Assembly (NCBI GenBank): GCA_016710935.1
Contig: JADJTY010000006.1
Coordinates: forward strand, 62,001-126,000
Reading direction: 5' to 3'
Length of the DNA: 64,000 nucleotides
DNA from: Chitinophagaceae bacterium
GTDB lineage: Bacteria; Bacteroidota; Bacteroidia; Chitinophagales; Chitinophagaceae
Made by a program: the position numbers and the translations under genes. The notes beneath the pieces are model-generated. The model had not been told where the DNA came from, made no database searches, and saw only the letters and a program-made list of their open reading frames with translations. This document shows positions 8,898-18,303 of the stretch, one piece after another (position 1 is the first letter of the stretch; every line of letters starts with the position of its first letter).

Positions 8898-10277
8898 TTA
8901 TTTTTCCTGACCGTAATCTGTATCCCACTGCGTACCATCATCACCTTTCTGGCCTTCCATCTTAATCATAAAGTTTTTGGCAGGGAAATAGGGCTTCATA
9001 TGAATGTCCAGGTGTATTTTATCTTTTTGTACGGGATCCTGTTCAAAACGACGGATGGTAAAATCTTCAATCAGTTTATCCGGGCCGGTAATACCATCCA
9101 GGAATTTTACGATCTGGTTCATCAGGTCTTTTCGGGTGTTGGCATTAAAGTTCTCAAATGCCCTGCGGTTTAAAAAATCCATCATTACCTTGGTCACATA
9201 GTCAAACACACGCACAACAGAATAGGTTTGTAATCCCAGGTTATCGCCATTAAACAACGTTTTTGCAGAAAAGGCCATTACCTTACCATATTCATTTACC
9301 ATGGGTACAAGTCCCATTTTTTCAAGACTGGCAATTTCACTTTTTTTGAGCTGAAATTTTACGCCATCTACTTCATTCATACTACCAAATTTTTTACCGG
9401 CAGTTACCTGGCTCATTAGTGTTTTATACACTTTACCGGCCAATGCGCCGGAAGGTGGTACAAACAGATCCTCTTCTTCTCCCAGTTCAGAAAACTTACC
9501 ACGGCCTACCAGCCAGTTACAGGTCATCATTACATTTGATTTGTATTTGTCGCCTGCGGTGAGGTTAGCCAGTTCAAACATTTCCATAACATCATCCGGA
9601 GCATCCAGGTGTTCAAAATCCGTAACCATCATCACCTTATGTTCGTGTGCTATTTTAGCCCACTTTTCAACTACTTTGTTAGAGCCCAAATAACCGGGTA
9701 AAACCATAATACTGTAGTTATTGCGAAGATCAAGCCTGTCATAATTCATTTTCAATTCTTCGTTAACAGCATCAATAAACCGGGTATTATCCAGGTCTTT
9801 CATCTGGTCGAGTTCGCAATTAAAGAAGGAAACATTTTTTAATTTATCCGATTCACTGTTTTTGAAAAACAGTGCCACGTTTCTATATGATCTTTCCAGT
9901 TCTTTTGATTCTTCCACAGCTTTTGCCAGGTTGTGTTCCAATACTTTCTGGCTGCTTGCTGCTTTTTGTTCGCAAAGATTAACCATATCTGATATTTCGT
10001 TACCAGATTCCAAAACGCTGGCCCATAATGCCAATGCTTTTTGCAGGCTTTCACGCTCTCCTTTCTTTTGTGATTCAGTTAAAAAGATGTTCCTGCGTGC
10101 TTTACGTTCCGGACTTAAATTCTGGGTGCCTTCAATGGTAGATTCAACCAGGTCGAATCCGCCAAATTTTGCAAGCTTTTCGCTGCTTGATTTTAAAAAT
10201 TCAAGCGGTTTTAGTATTTCCGGCCTTTCCTGCACCATTTCCGGTTCCTGCGCTTTTTGTTCCATATTTTCTGCCAT
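8898..10277 (-). CDS. tssC: T6SS contractile sheath large subunit TssC
   Basis: This 459-residue protein is the large sheath subunit of the subtype iii system. It pairs with TssB to form the contractile cytoplasmic sheath. Landmarks I recognise are the N-terminal helical linker region (KPLEFLKSSSEKLAKFGGFD), MVLPGYLGSNKVVEKWA, VTDFEHLDAPDDVMEMF, VPPSGALAGKVYK and the C-terminal DIHMKPYFPAKNFMIKMEG. The order is ClpV-TssB-TssD-TssC with short gaps, so all four are co-transcribed. It is the last gene before the terminator. Confidence 0.92.
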   Translation of the reverse strand: MAENMEQKAQEPEMVQERPEILKPLEFLKSSSEKLAKFGGFDLVESTIEGTQNLSPERKARRNIFLTESQKKGERESLQKALALWASVLESGNEISDMVNLCEQKAASSQKVLEHNLAKAVEESKELERSYRNVALFFKNSESDKLKNVSFFNCELDQMKDLDNTRFIDAVNEELKMNYDRLDLRNNYSIMVLPGYLGSNKVVEKWAKIAHEHKVMMVTDFEHLDAPDDVMEMFELANLTAGDKYKSNVMMTCNWLVGRGKFSELGEEEDLFVPPSGALAGKVYKTLMSQVTAGKKFGSMNEVDGVKFQLKKSEIASLEKMGLVPMVNEYGKVMAFSAKTLFNGDNLGLQTYSVVRVFDYVTKVMMDFLNRRAFENFNANTRKDLMNQIVKFLDGITGPDKLIEDFTIRRFEQDPVQKDKIHLDIHMKPYFPAKNFMIKMEGQKGDDGTQWDTDYGQEK

Positions 10278-10311
10278 AAATCAGTTTTTTGGTTTTTTAA
10301 TAAAGGTTATG

Positions 10312-10779
10312 TTAGTGATTGTCGCCTGCTGCATTAAAAGATGTGATCTCCTCATTGCCACCCGCACTTTCTGCGGAAGATCCGCCTCCCATTCCTGCCC
10401 ATGGGTTTTTGATACTTTGGTTGCTGATCTTAAGTTCCCTGGCCGATATCGTTAACCGGGTAACCATTGGATTTTTGCCGTCTGCTGTAAAAATTTCTTT
10501 TAAATAAACACAAAATGCATCCTTAAACTCAACCGATTTCATCTTACTGTTTGCATCCCGCCGGTAAAATATAATTTTACCATCCTTGATCATACTGTGT
10601 TTCAGGGCCCACTCCAGTAAAAGATTATCACTTCCGGTTTCGATGGTTAGTTGTATCAAACCTCCTTTGGGTGCACCATTCGGACGATTATACTGATCCA
10701 TCATTTGTGTAATATCATATTCAACAGTAAGAATATTATATTCCTTACTGTCCATTTCTAATTTTGCTAGGAATGACAT
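10312..10779 (-). CDS. tssD: T6SS inner-tube protein TssD (Hcp-like) with a Gly/Ser/acidic tail
   Basis: Tube-forming Hcp homologue of subtype iii. The core (residues 1-125) has the family pattern SFLAKLEMDSKEYNILTVEY, GGLIQLTIETG, LLEWALKHSM and a final TRLTISARELKI. Compared with the second TssD at 25743-26129 it carries about 30 extra residues (WAGMGGGSSAESAGG and on) that look disordered. It is encoded between the two sheath genes, which is unusual; it may be a dedicated tube variant or cap, but that is inference. Confidence 0.85.
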   Translation of the reverse strand: MSFLAKLEMDSKEYNILTVEYDITQMMDQYNRPNGAPKGGLIQLTIETGSDNLLLEWALKHSMIKDGKIIFYRRDANSKMKSVEFKDAFCVYLKEIFTADGKNPMVTRLTISARELKISNQSIKNPWAGMGGGSSAESAGGNEEITSFNAAGDNH

Positions 10780-10831
10780 TTTTTTTAATTAAAAGATTAA
10801 AAATTAAGCTTCCAAAAACTCCGGAATGCTA

Positions 10832-11194
10832 TTACTTATTACTCTTCAACTCGGCAATCATACCATGTATCGTATCCAGCAATGCTTTCTTGGCTTCCGG
10901 ATCAGCCAGGGCAGATTTTAAGATCTTATTTGATTTCAACTGCTTTATGATTTTCAGATACTCTTCTTTTTGCGAAGCACTGTCTTTTAGGAATTCACTT
11001 TGCTCAGTTATTCCTTTAACACCAAAGTCTCCCAGGTTAGAAAAATTCAGCGATTCTTTTTTAACAACGCCGTCGGCATCTTCAAAATCAACCGAAATAT
11101 TCGGTTTATAATGGGCAAATACCTGTTCAACGGTTTGTAAACCATGAACGATTTCGGGCTTAACGGGGGCATCTTTTGTAAGTTTTTCTGCCAT
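10832..11194 (-). CDS. tssB: T6SS sheath small subunit TssB (N-terminus probably frameshifted)
   Basis: Small subunit of the contractile sheath. The visible frame begins MAEKLTKDAPVKPEIVHGLQTVEQVF and continues with FEDADGVVKKESLNFSNLGDF; the C-terminus is helical (ALLDTIHGMIAELKSNK). At 120 residues it is shorter than usual TssB (about 150). A 28-codon frame directly upstream (11194-11280) would supply the missing N-terminus if one T were restored at the TTT corresponding to 11196-11198, giving GLLMAEKL and a 149-residue protein. It lies between clpV and tssD in the same operon. Confidence 0.88.
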   Translation of the reverse strand: MAEKLTKDAPVKPEIVHGLQTVEQVFAHYKPNISVDFEDADGVVKKESLNFSNLGDFGVKGITEQSEFLKDSASQKEEYLKIIKQLKSNKILKSALADPEAKKALLDTIHGMIAELKSNK

Positions 11195-11280
11195 TAAAGT
11201 CCTGTTTTGGGGAATGTCTGCGAATGCTTCGCTGGCGTCGGTTTTACCTCGTTACCGCCAATACCGTAATTGTCTGACAT
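11194..11280 (-). pseudogene. tssB: 28-codon frame upstream of tssB, probably its displaced N-terminus
   Basis: ATG at 11280 opens a frame reading MSDNYGIGGNEVKPTPAKHS that ends with TAA overlapping the tssB ATG (TAATG). GIGGNEVK resembles the N-terminus of Bacteroidota TssB proteins as I recall them. Adding a single T merges this frame into tssB. The alternative is a genuine leader peptide coupled to tssB. It starts 36 bases after the clpV stop. Confidence 0.6.
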
Positions 11281-11316
11281 GAGTTAAGTTTTAGTGAAAT
11301 AAATATACTGTTTTTT

Positions 11317-13788
11317 TTATTTAATATTCCAAGTTAATTGATTTTTTTCATTTAATTCAGCACTTACTACCGACCCTTTCGCTATTTCATTATTGATGAT
11401 CATCCTGCTTAAAGGTTTACGCAGTGAGGTTCTGATCACCCCTTTTAATGGCCTTACCCCGTATTTTGGTGTGAATCCCAAGTGCGCCAGGTGTTCGGAT
11501 GCTTCTTTGGTTACATGGAGCGTTATACCCTGCATTTCCAGTTGTTTGATCAATGGTTTTAAATGAATATTAAAAATGCGAACCACATTTTCAATGCTCA
11601 CCGGTGCAAACGGAACAATTTCGGTAACTCTCGCCAAAAATTCGGGGCGGAAATAGCGGCTCATAATATCCAGCATATCTTCCGATTTAGGAATATCTCC
11701 TTTATTGAAGGTTTCGATGATATGCTCTGACCCGATATTTGATGTAAATAGAATGACAGCATTTGAAAAATCGCCTTCTTTACCCAGCCTGTCGTGCATT
11801 TTACCTTCATCCAGTATCTGAAGAAATATATCGAATACGGAAGGATGTGCTTTTTCAATTTCATCAAACAAAACAATGGCATAAGGTTGCTGGCGGATCT
11901 TATTTACCAGCATGCCCCCTTCTTCATATCCCACGTATCCGGGAGGTGCACCGTATAACAGGGCTGCAGAATGTTCTTCCTTAAATTCCGACATATCAAA
12001 ACGAATGATGGAATTTTCATCCTGGAACAAAAACTCGGCAAGCGATTTTGCCAATTCGGTTTTACCGGTACCGGTTGGGCCCAGAAAAAAGAAAGATGCA
12101 ATGGGTTGACCTGCTTTGTTTAAACCCGAACGTGACTCCAGAATGGCATCAGAAACTGTTTTTAATGCATGATCCTGGCCAATTACACGCTGGCGCAGAT
12201 GATCTTCCATAGTTACCAGGCGTTGCTGCTCTTTGGTTTGAATTTTACCAAGCGGAATACCGGTAATATTTGCAACCACAGCACTTAGATCAGTTGTATC
12301 AATATGTTTTTTTTCTGTTGATGCTATTACGGTCAGGCTTTCGAACATGGTAGTTAAGTAACCACGCATTTCAACCAGGTCAATTAATTTGGTAAATTCT
12401 TTTTCTTCATTGTGTCTTGCCAGTAAAACCGGACTAAAACCGGTTTGCGCTTCATGATAAAGCCAGCGTAGCTGTTCATCGGTTGCATCTTCGGGAAGTT
12501 CAGTCAGTTTAACAGTAAATTTTTCTACATCCTGCGCTGCAGTATCACTCATCATGCGGCTTACGGCCAGGGTCCTGTCTAAAAGATCAATGGCCGAATC
12601 GGGTAATTTACGGTCTTTGATGAACCGTTTTGCCAACCTGATCGCCTCCGGAAAAACCTCATCATTAATGGTAAGTTTATGATGTGTTTCATAATTTACA
12701 GCCTGGTTACGCAGCATTTTTTCTGCAATGGTTGTATCGGGTTCCTGTAGTTTTACCACTTCAAAACGGCGGCTAAAGGTTTCGTCTTTTTCAATGCTCT
12801 TGCGGTATTCATCTAAAGTGGTAGTACCCACAACCGTAAGTATTCCTTTTGCCAGCTCGGCTTTTAAAATACTGGTGGCACCGCCATTGGGATTATTGCG
12901 GTCTATCAATGTATGTATCTCATCAATGAAAAGAATGGGTTTTTCCAGGTTAGCCAGGTCCATCGTTATTTTTCGTATACGGTCTTCTATTTCACCTTTA
13001 TAGGCCGCACCGGCTAACAATGCGCCATTATCAATTTCGTAAATAGACACATTGCTTAAATGCTGGGGTACATGGTTTTCGGCAACCGCAATGGCAAAAC
13101 CATTCAGCAGGGCGGTTTTACCTACACCACTGTCTCCTGTAATAATTACATTCGATTTGCTTTTGCGGCTGATGATCTCACACATCTGCCTTATTTCTTT
13201 GTCACGGCCAATTACCGGCAACAGGTTGCCGTTTTTTGCTTCCTGTACTTTATCAATACAGTATTTATTTAAGGCTTCGTAAGAGCTTTTGCCCATTGAT
13301 TTGGCTGCCGGGCTTTTGCCGGTGCCATTTGTTTGTGCCGTTGCTGTGCCGGTGGTTTCATACCATTGTATAAGTTGTGCCGATGTAATGGGGTAAGTTT
13401 TCAACTGTTCGTAAGCAAATGTTACACCTGGCGTTGAAAGTGAAATGAGTAAACATTCCGGTTCAATAGAATGGTATTGCAGCTTCAAGTGCATGTGATC
13501 TGCCTCATTAAACAATGCTTCGCAACTTTCATCAGGTGTTGGTTCCTCTGTTGGTTTTGCAGTACGTGGGTATTGTTCTATCCTGATCTCGGCCCATTCT
13601 TCCAGGTAGTATACATCTGCTCCCTTGCTTTCTAAAAACCCTAGCAGGGGTAAATCTTTATGCAATAATGCTTTCAGTAAATGAGCAGCACCGTAGGTGG
13701 CGTGCATATTTTCTTTGGCCAGTTGCGATGCAATGTGCAGGGCCTGTTTGGCTTCTGCAGAAAAAGAATAGTTAGTTAGTGTTGGCAT
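11317..13788 (-). CDS. clpV: T6SS sheath-recycling AAA+ ATPase ClpV (TssH)
   Basis: ClpB-class unfoldase that disassembles contracted TssB/C sheaths. Domains: Clp N-terminal repeat (1-150), first AAA+ (about 190-430) with Walker A GDSGVGKT, Walker B ILFIDEIHTL and an arginine-finger region SRRFE, a short middle segment, second AAA+ (about 540-740) with GPTGTGKT and VLFDEIEKAHPSVF, and a D2-small domain ending in GVRPLKGVIRTSLRKPLSRM. The 823-residue length is normal. It begins the structural part of the minus-strand operon and directly precedes tssB. Confidence 0.93.
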   Translation of the reverse strand: MPTLTNYSFSAEAKQALHIASQLAKENMHATYGAAHLLKALLHKDLPLLGFLESKGADVYYLEEWAEIRIEQYPRTAKPTEEPTPDESCEALFNEADHMHLKLQYHSIEPECLLISLSTPGVTFAYEQLKTYPITSAQLIQWYETTGTATAQTNGTGKSPAAKSMGKSSYEALNKYCIDKVQEAKNGNLLPVIGRDKEIRQMCEIISRKSKSNVIITGDSGVGKTALLNGFAIAVAENHVPQHLSNVSIYEIDNGALLAGAAYKGEIEDRIRKITMDLANLEKPILFIDEIHTLIDRNNPNGGATSILKAELAKGILTVVGTTTLDEYRKSIEKDETFSRRFEVVKLQEPDTTIAEKMLRNQAVNYETHHKLTINDEVFPEAIRLAKRFIKDRKLPDSAIDLLDRTLAVSRMMSDTAAQDVEKFTVKLTELPEDATDEQLRWLYHEAQTGFSPVLLARHNEEKEFTKLIDLVEMRGYLTTMFESLTVIASTEKKHIDTTDLSAVVANITGIPLGKIQTKEQQRLVTMEDHLRQRVIGQDHALKTVSDAILESRSGLNKAGQPIASFFFLGPTGTGKTELAKSLAEFLFQDENSIIRFDMSEFKEEHSAALLYGAPPGYVGYEEGGMLVNKIRQQPYAIVLFDEIEKAHPSVFDIFLQILDEGKMHDRLGKEGDFSNAVILFTSNIGSEHIIETFNKGDIPKSEDMLDIMSRYFRPEFLARVTEIVPFAPVSIENVVRIFNIHLKPLIKQLEMQGITLHVTKEASEHLAHLGFTPKYGVRPLKGVIRTSLRKPLSRMIINNEIAKGSVVSAELNEKNQLTWNIK

Positions 13789-13821
13789 AAGTTTCTATAT
13801 AATTACTTTGATTTACTTGCT

Positions 13822-14703
13822 TTATATCATACCATGCTTTCGCATGTTTTCCCACATCCATTCATGTACATGCCTGCTGCCGATCTTATCCTGTTGTTCG
13901 GTAAGTAAAGGTTTTGATATCCATTTTACAGGGCCATAACCAATTCCTTCGTCTCTTACAATATCAATTACTGTGGTGGTATCAACCAGGCTGAATGTGT
14001 TTACAACTCTTACAAATGTTTTTACTACAGGGGTGAATTCTGTGGGACGATCACCTGTCCAGGGTACGCCTCCCATAGCCGCATGGCTGCATAAAAAATG
14101 GCGTTCATTGTAATACGATGAACCTGATTCATGAGCAATGCCGGTATTGGCAAATGAACGCCGGGAACCCGCTGTAGGCGAACGTAAGGCATGATAAACC
14201 ATTTTTACATTTCGGGGTATAACATCGGTGTTTAAAGAAAGTGCCCTGTCAACCGCATCAAACAGTGCCAGGCATTTAATATTCCTGTTCAGGCTGAACC
14301 ATGATCTTGCATAGCTGTTATACAATTCAGCCTGAAACTTGCTTGTGTTATCAGGGCTGATCATATAAGTGCCCCTGTCGTATCTTAGTTGTTCATCAGG
14401 ATTATCTGCCAGTTTTTGAATTTTTTGTGCAATCGCAATGGCGATAGTTCCTCCCCTGCTATATCCCGCCAGATACAACTCAGGCACTCTACCCTGGGGC
14501 ATGTTCTGCATGTTTCGGCTGATCCAGTTTAAAGCCCTGTCTACAATTTCCTCGCATTCCTGCCCGCTCCAGGTTGGCCCCCGGAAATATACTTTTGGAT
14601 AAATAGGAGATTCTTTCTCCAGTTGCTTTAAGAAACCATTCTTCATGGTTTCTGCATACTGGGAGTCGCTTGCTTCCCCTGTACCATCAATAATGACTAA
14701 CAT
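13822..14703 (-). CDS. DUF2235-like T6SS lipase effector, short form
   Basis: This 293-residue protein looks like a compact member of the Tle (type VI lipase effector) / DUF2235 group. It starts with the DGTGEA loop, has the nucleophile elbow LYLAGYSRGGTIA near residue 98, an Asp in CLALFDAVDRA and a His in HFLCSHAAMGG, forming a plausible Ser-Asp-His triad. It is downstream of a DUF4123 gene, the usual effector chaperone, and just upstream of clpV. It is shorter than the second DUF2235 gene at 16423-17889, with which it shares only the catalytic skeleton. Phospholipid is the likely substrate, by family. Confidence 0.75.
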   Translation of the reverse strand: MLVIIDGTGEASDSQYAETMKNGFLKQLEKESPIYPKVYFRGPTWSGQECEEIVDRALNWISRNMQNMPQGRVPELYLAGYSRGGTIAIAIAQKIQKLADNPDEQLRYDRGTYMISPDNTSKFQAELYNSYARSWFSLNRNIKCLALFDAVDRALSLNTDVIPRNVKMVYHALRSPTAGSRRSFANTGIAHESGSSYYNERHFLCSHAAMGGVPWTGDRPTEFTPVVKTFVRVVNTFSLVDTTTVIDIVRDEGIGYGPVKWISKPLLTEQQDKIGSRHVHEWMWENMRKHGMI

Positions 14704-14926
14704 AAGCTGGTAATGTGTTTGGTATTAAATATCCGGGATCTGTTAAAAGTTAAGGTGGTAATTACAGAGGATGATGTATTAAAGGATTTTTACACCAAAG
14801 AAATACTAATCAATCTCACAAGCCCTATTTCATCAGGTGGCAATAGAAAAACCGTAAATATGACAGTAAAATACAAATAGTAAAGCAAACAAAAAACTTT
14901 CTTACTGTTTTCTTTTTGTTACCCTG

Positions 14927-15415
14927 TTAAAGGATATCGCCTTTATTAATACGGGTGGTCATTAAATTGTTTTCGTCAAAGGTGAATATAAGTCCAAAAT
15001 CCGGGTCATTATCCTCGCAGATAAACTGTTCTACCGGGCCAAAAAACTCCTTTAACTGCTTTGTATTGCAGGTTGGTAAAAAAACACGCAATACCCTGGG
15101 GTCGTAAAAACGAAAGAAATATTCCTTTCCGTTTTCGGTATTCACTAAAATATGCTTCTTAAGATGGTCAGCAGTTCTCCGGATATCATATTCGGAAAGA
15201 ATTATTACTCCCCAGGATTGGCCCCATCCGTTTTCAAAATACCAGTTGGCAAATTCCGGATGGTCATCAAAACTGAAAAGAAATGGAAATACATTTACCA
15301 ATTGTGCCTCCATTTCACCAGTATACAGGCTTATACAGGAAGGATTGAGTGCTTTCGCCTCATCCAGGTTCTGCTTTAACCGGGCAGCATCTAATAAAAG
15401 AAATCTATTAGTCAT
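14927..15415 (-). CDS. DUF4123 T6SS effector chaperone (second copy in the operon)
   Basis: DUF4123 proteins (Tap/TEC) load effectors onto the VgrG or PAAR tip. Recognisable pieces are FLLLDAARL at the start, WYFENGWGQSWGVII, YFFRFYDPRVLRVFLPTC and FFGPVEQFICED. It is clearly paralogous to the protein at 18858-19388. Its position 223 bases before the short lipase gene suggests that lipase is its client. The downstream gap (14704-14926) shows nothing. Confidence 0.88.
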   Translation of the reverse strand: MTNRFLLLDAARLKQNLDEAKALNPSCISLYTGEMEAQLVNVFPFLFSFDDHPEFANWYFENGWGQSWGVIILSEYDIRRTADHLKKHILVNTENGKEYFFRFYDPRVLRVFLPTCNTKQLKEFFGPVEQFICEDNDPDFGLIFTFDENNLMTTRINKGDIL

Positions 15416-15428
15416 TTATGATTGTAAA

Positions 15429-16400
15429 TCAGTTTTTTTCATCTTTACTTTTTTCGGAAAATATCTTTACCACACAGTTTTTAAATTCATAAAAGAATTG
15501 ATCATTGGTAAGAAACAGCCGCAGCACATGATCATCCGCATTTAACTCAATCTGCAGTTTATATGCATCATTTGCTTTAAAGTCGTTGTACTTTTTAAAT
15601 ATAGACAACACTTCCTGCTCATTAAAGAATAGCTTACTTACAAAATTTTTATTGGCTGTATTTTTCCACCGGTAAATCATTGATTTCATCATACTTCTCT
15701 GCCCATTTAAAGACAGCGTTTTTTCAGCTAACCTGATAAATTCCTTTTCGCCGTTAAAGGTGTTTATCCTGATATTTACCGGCTGAATATTGCCTAAAAA
15801 AACCGGCACCCAATTATACCGTTCATGATATCTTTTCCATAACCCAAATTTTTTACGGTTAGTTTCAAGCCATAGTAAATCTTCTTCTTTTAAGATCGTT
15901 TGTAATTGCTGCTCAATAAATTCTTTTCGGGTAATATCTTCATCATCATTAAATCTTTCCCATTCAATTTTTACACCTTTCGCATTATATGTTGCTAACT
16001 CAGTTACAATACCATGCCCTGCAGCCCATAAACAAACAAAACCTTCGGAACCCATACCTGTTATAAGGTACTCGTAGGTAACCGGTTCGTCAGTATCGGG
16101 ATGTTTAAATCCTTTTTCAAATAATTGTGCTGCTTTTTCAACAGGCACAGTAAAAGCTCCTGTATAAAAAACATCTTCAGTAAACGAAAACCAGGTTAAA
16201 TCAAATTGTTGTGGTATTGAAAACAATTCAATTTCGGTTAAATTGGTCAATCCTATTTCTCCCCAACCATTATTACAAACATCGCCTCTTGGTATGAACA
16301 CCGGCGGCTCATCTGTATTAAATTCAAAAGCCCCATCCATTAATTTTACAGGATAGCATTGTGGTGCACAGGTTGTAGGTAGCCATTTATATTTGTTCAT
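15429..16400 (-). CDS. DUF2931 family protein, putative lipase immunity protein
   Basis: The N-terminal 170 residues fit DUF2931: WLPTTCAPQCYPVKLMDG, an NNGWGEIG turn, LTWFSFTEDVFYTGAF and GFVCLWAAGHGIVTELA. The remainder is helical with no match that I recognise. There is no signal peptide or lipobox, which is odd for a protein protecting against a periplasm-active lipase. It lies between the Tle1-type effector and the DUF4123 gene with gaps of 22 and 13 bases, a typical immunity position. The immunity role is inferred from context only. Confidence 0.65.
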   Translation of the reverse strand: MNKYKWLPTTCAPQCYPVKLMDGAFEFNTDEPPVFIPRGDVCNNGWGEIGLTNLTEIELFSIPQQFDLTWFSFTEDVFYTGAFTVPVEKAAQLFEKGFKHPDTDEPVTYEYLITGMGSEGFVCLWAAGHGIVTELATYNAKGVKIEWERFNDDEDITRKEFIEQQLQTILKEEDLLWLETNRKKFGLWKRYHERYNWVPVFLGNIQPVNIRINTFNGEKEFIRLAEKTLSLNGQRSMMKSMIYRWKNTANKNFVSKLFFNEQEVLSIFKKYNDFKANDAYKLQIELNADDHVLRLFLTNDQFFYEFKNCVVKIFSEKSKDEKN

Positions 16401-16422
16401 TCAATTTATAAAGTTTAAAAAA

Positions 16423-17889
16423 TCAGCCTTCAAGAACTCTTCTTTCACGTCTCGACGTTGTATAAACATAAAAACTCCAATGAGCTCCCAAGCCAGACCA
16501 GCTATCATTAGTTGTAATATGTAATTGGGGTTGCATCGCCCAAACACTTCCTAACCCACCCAATATATCAGTTGATTCAAAGTGTGCCGAAAAATGAAAA
16601 AAATGATTTCTTAAAAATTTTAACCAGTCATAATCGGCACTCATCCACACTAGATTTGAGTCAGTATTATTTTCAATACGTGACTTAACCTCCATTAAAA
16701 ATGTACGCATTACACCCCTACCCATTGGATAGGTTGTCAAATCAAAATTCAGCCCACTATCTTGTGATTTCTCCTTCATAATATGTAACGGAACCCTGCT
16801 ATACAAATTACTGATATTGGTACGATTTACAATAACCTGATTATCAGGGTTTATGTCAATTTCATGTACAGAAATACCAGGGGCTATTTCTACAGGCATT
16901 GTATCATCTTTATACCAACCTAAAGAAATTAAGTTTTGTTTAACCCTCGCGGCGGCTGGCCCGGAGTTTACAGTACCGGTACCTGATGGGAAATCATAAA
17001 CTATCAATTGCTCTTCCTTTCCATGTCCATCAGGATCATTACTATACCCACCACCAACATCAGAATGTACGCCGGGTAAAAATATTTGAGTTCCTTTACC
17101 AGCGTTTACAGCACTTTGAATATCAGTAAGTGGAAAATTCAATCTATGTTCTTCGCCGGCTGCAAGTTGAATAACTTTTTCGATTTGGCTTAACCCCAAA
17201 CAGTTTAAATGAAGCTCAGCAGTATCATTTTCTATACTGGCCAAGGGATTAGCCCCGGCACGATAGGAACCAACGGTATCGAATAAACCAACAAAGGGTA
17301 CTTTATGCTCACTAATGTTAAAACTATATGAATTCGTTAACTGATGAACAAGAGAAGAAAAATCTCTGTCGGTTTGTAAAACCCGGTGTACAAAATACCT
17401 GGCTGCTGCCGCTCCCCGGCTAAATCCAAAAGCATCAATTTTTAATTGCTGTATTTGCCTGTTACTATGTGATGCATTAATAATACGGTTTTTAACATGG
17501 TCTATACAGGCAGATACCCTGTCAATTACTCCACGAACACCAGCACCAAAGCGCATACCATCATCATCATCGCCTGTATTGTGTAATGTTCCCATTCCCT
17601 CTACATACACCGGAAAATGATAATTATCCTCGCTGTTATTTAGTTGTAAAGTTGTTGCTAACCTTGCCACATTGGAATAACTGGCTTCGTAACTGCCTCT
17701 ATGACCAGCATCCCCTCTTGAGCGTCTTGAGTCAACATTAAATAAATTATTTCCGGTGCCATCTATAAATACACTGATCCTGATATTTACCGGAGGTAAA
17801 TCTTCAGGTTCGGTATGGCTTTCAGATGAGCACTCGGGCTCGACGCCTGAACTAACGCCTGTTCTGCTGGCCGGATATACAATAGCCAT
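16423..17889 (-). CDS. DUF2235 (Tle1-type) T6SS phospholipase effector
   Basis: A 488-residue alpha/beta-hydrolase effector. After a variable 30-residue start comes ISVFIDGTGNNLFN, then nucleophile elbow DAFGFSRGAAAARYF near residue 150, Asp in VPFVGLFDTVGSY and catalytic His in FLPGVHSDVGGGYSND. These are the Tle1/DUF2235 hallmarks, so it should cleave membrane phospholipids in a target cell. It is preceded by PAAR and the small MII-type accessory gene and followed by the DUF2931 gene, forming a complete delivery-effector-immunity cassette. Confidence 0.88.
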   Translation of the reverse strand: MAIVYPASRTGVSSGVEPECSSESHTEPEDLPPVNIRISVFIDGTGNNLFNVDSRRSRGDAGHRGSYEASYSNVARLATTLQLNNSEDNYHFPVYVEGMGTLHNTGDDDDGMRFGAGVRGVIDRVSACIDHVKNRIINASHSNRQIQQLKIDAFGFSRGAAAARYFVHRVLQTDRDFSSLVHQLTNSYSFNISEHKVPFVGLFDTVGSYRAGANPLASIENDTAELHLNCLGLSQIEKVIQLAAGEEHRLNFPLTDIQSAVNAGKGTQIFLPGVHSDVGGGYSNDPDGHGKEEQLIVYDFPSGTGTVNSGPAAARVKQNLISLGWYKDDTMPVEIAPGISVHEIDINPDNQVIVNRTNISNLYSRVPLHIMKEKSQDSGLNFDLTTYPMGRGVMRTFLMEVKSRIENNTDSNLVWMSADYDWLKFLRNHFFHFSAHFESTDILGGLGSVWAMQPQLHITTNDSWSGLGAHWSFYVYTTSRRERRVLEG

Positions 17890-17900
17890 AAGGTATTCTT

Positions 17901-18290
17901 TTATTTGAGTACACTACTTTTTAAGTCTGTTTCCAGGTTAATTTCAATAAGTTTATATCTTTTAGCCTCCACTTCCAGGCAAAAATTGTTAACCCGTTTA
18001 TGCTGATCATGCTTATAATCAGTCAGTACCACTTCTAACTTTGCATGAAGCGGAATTTCCCAGCCAAATTCTATTTTATGATGCAACAGCTTTTGAATAT
18101 TAAGGCCAGTATTGATATCGTAATCTTCGGCCCACGCAATCATATGCAGAATTTGTTTTTTTATTTCACCATCAGTTTTGCCTGTTGCCCACGCTTCAAA
18201 ATTGGTTTTTAAAAAAGATGTGGTTTGAACAAGAAATTCATCAAATTTAATCTCATTAAACTTTTGTAATTGATTTTTCCTGATGATCAT
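17901..18290 (-). CDS. Small helical T6SS accessory protein (MII-type)
   Basis: This 129-residue protein starts MIIRKNQLQKFNEIKFDEF and then has helices followed by MIAWAEDYDINTGLNIQKL. The layout (short basic beta start, helical bundle, YxI.t...i..l motif) matches a small protein commonly found beside VgrG/PAAR and effector genes in many T6SS loci. I chose ATG 18290, directly after the PAAR stop, because an upstream in-frame ATG at 18371 would lie inside the PAAR gene. A sister copy is at 22063-22392. Its function is unknown; assisting effector loading is plausible. Confidence 0.7.
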   Translation of the reverse strand: MIIRKNQLQKFNEIKFDEFLVQTTSFLKTNFEAWATGKTDGEIKKQILHMIAWAEDYDINTGLNIQKLLHHKIEFGWEIPLHAKLEVVLTDYKHDQHKRVNNFCLEVEAKRYKLIEINLETDLKSSVLK

Positions 18291-18303
18291 AATTAAATCC
18301 GGT

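Noticed and set aside
8717..8944. N-terminal extension of the sigma-54 regulator to 8944
   Set aside because: The extra 76 residues have no homology and the receiver domain starts at the ATG at 8716.
8811..9173. Plus-strand frame over the tssC terminator
   Set aside because: It overlaps the terminator and the end of tssC and has no family features.
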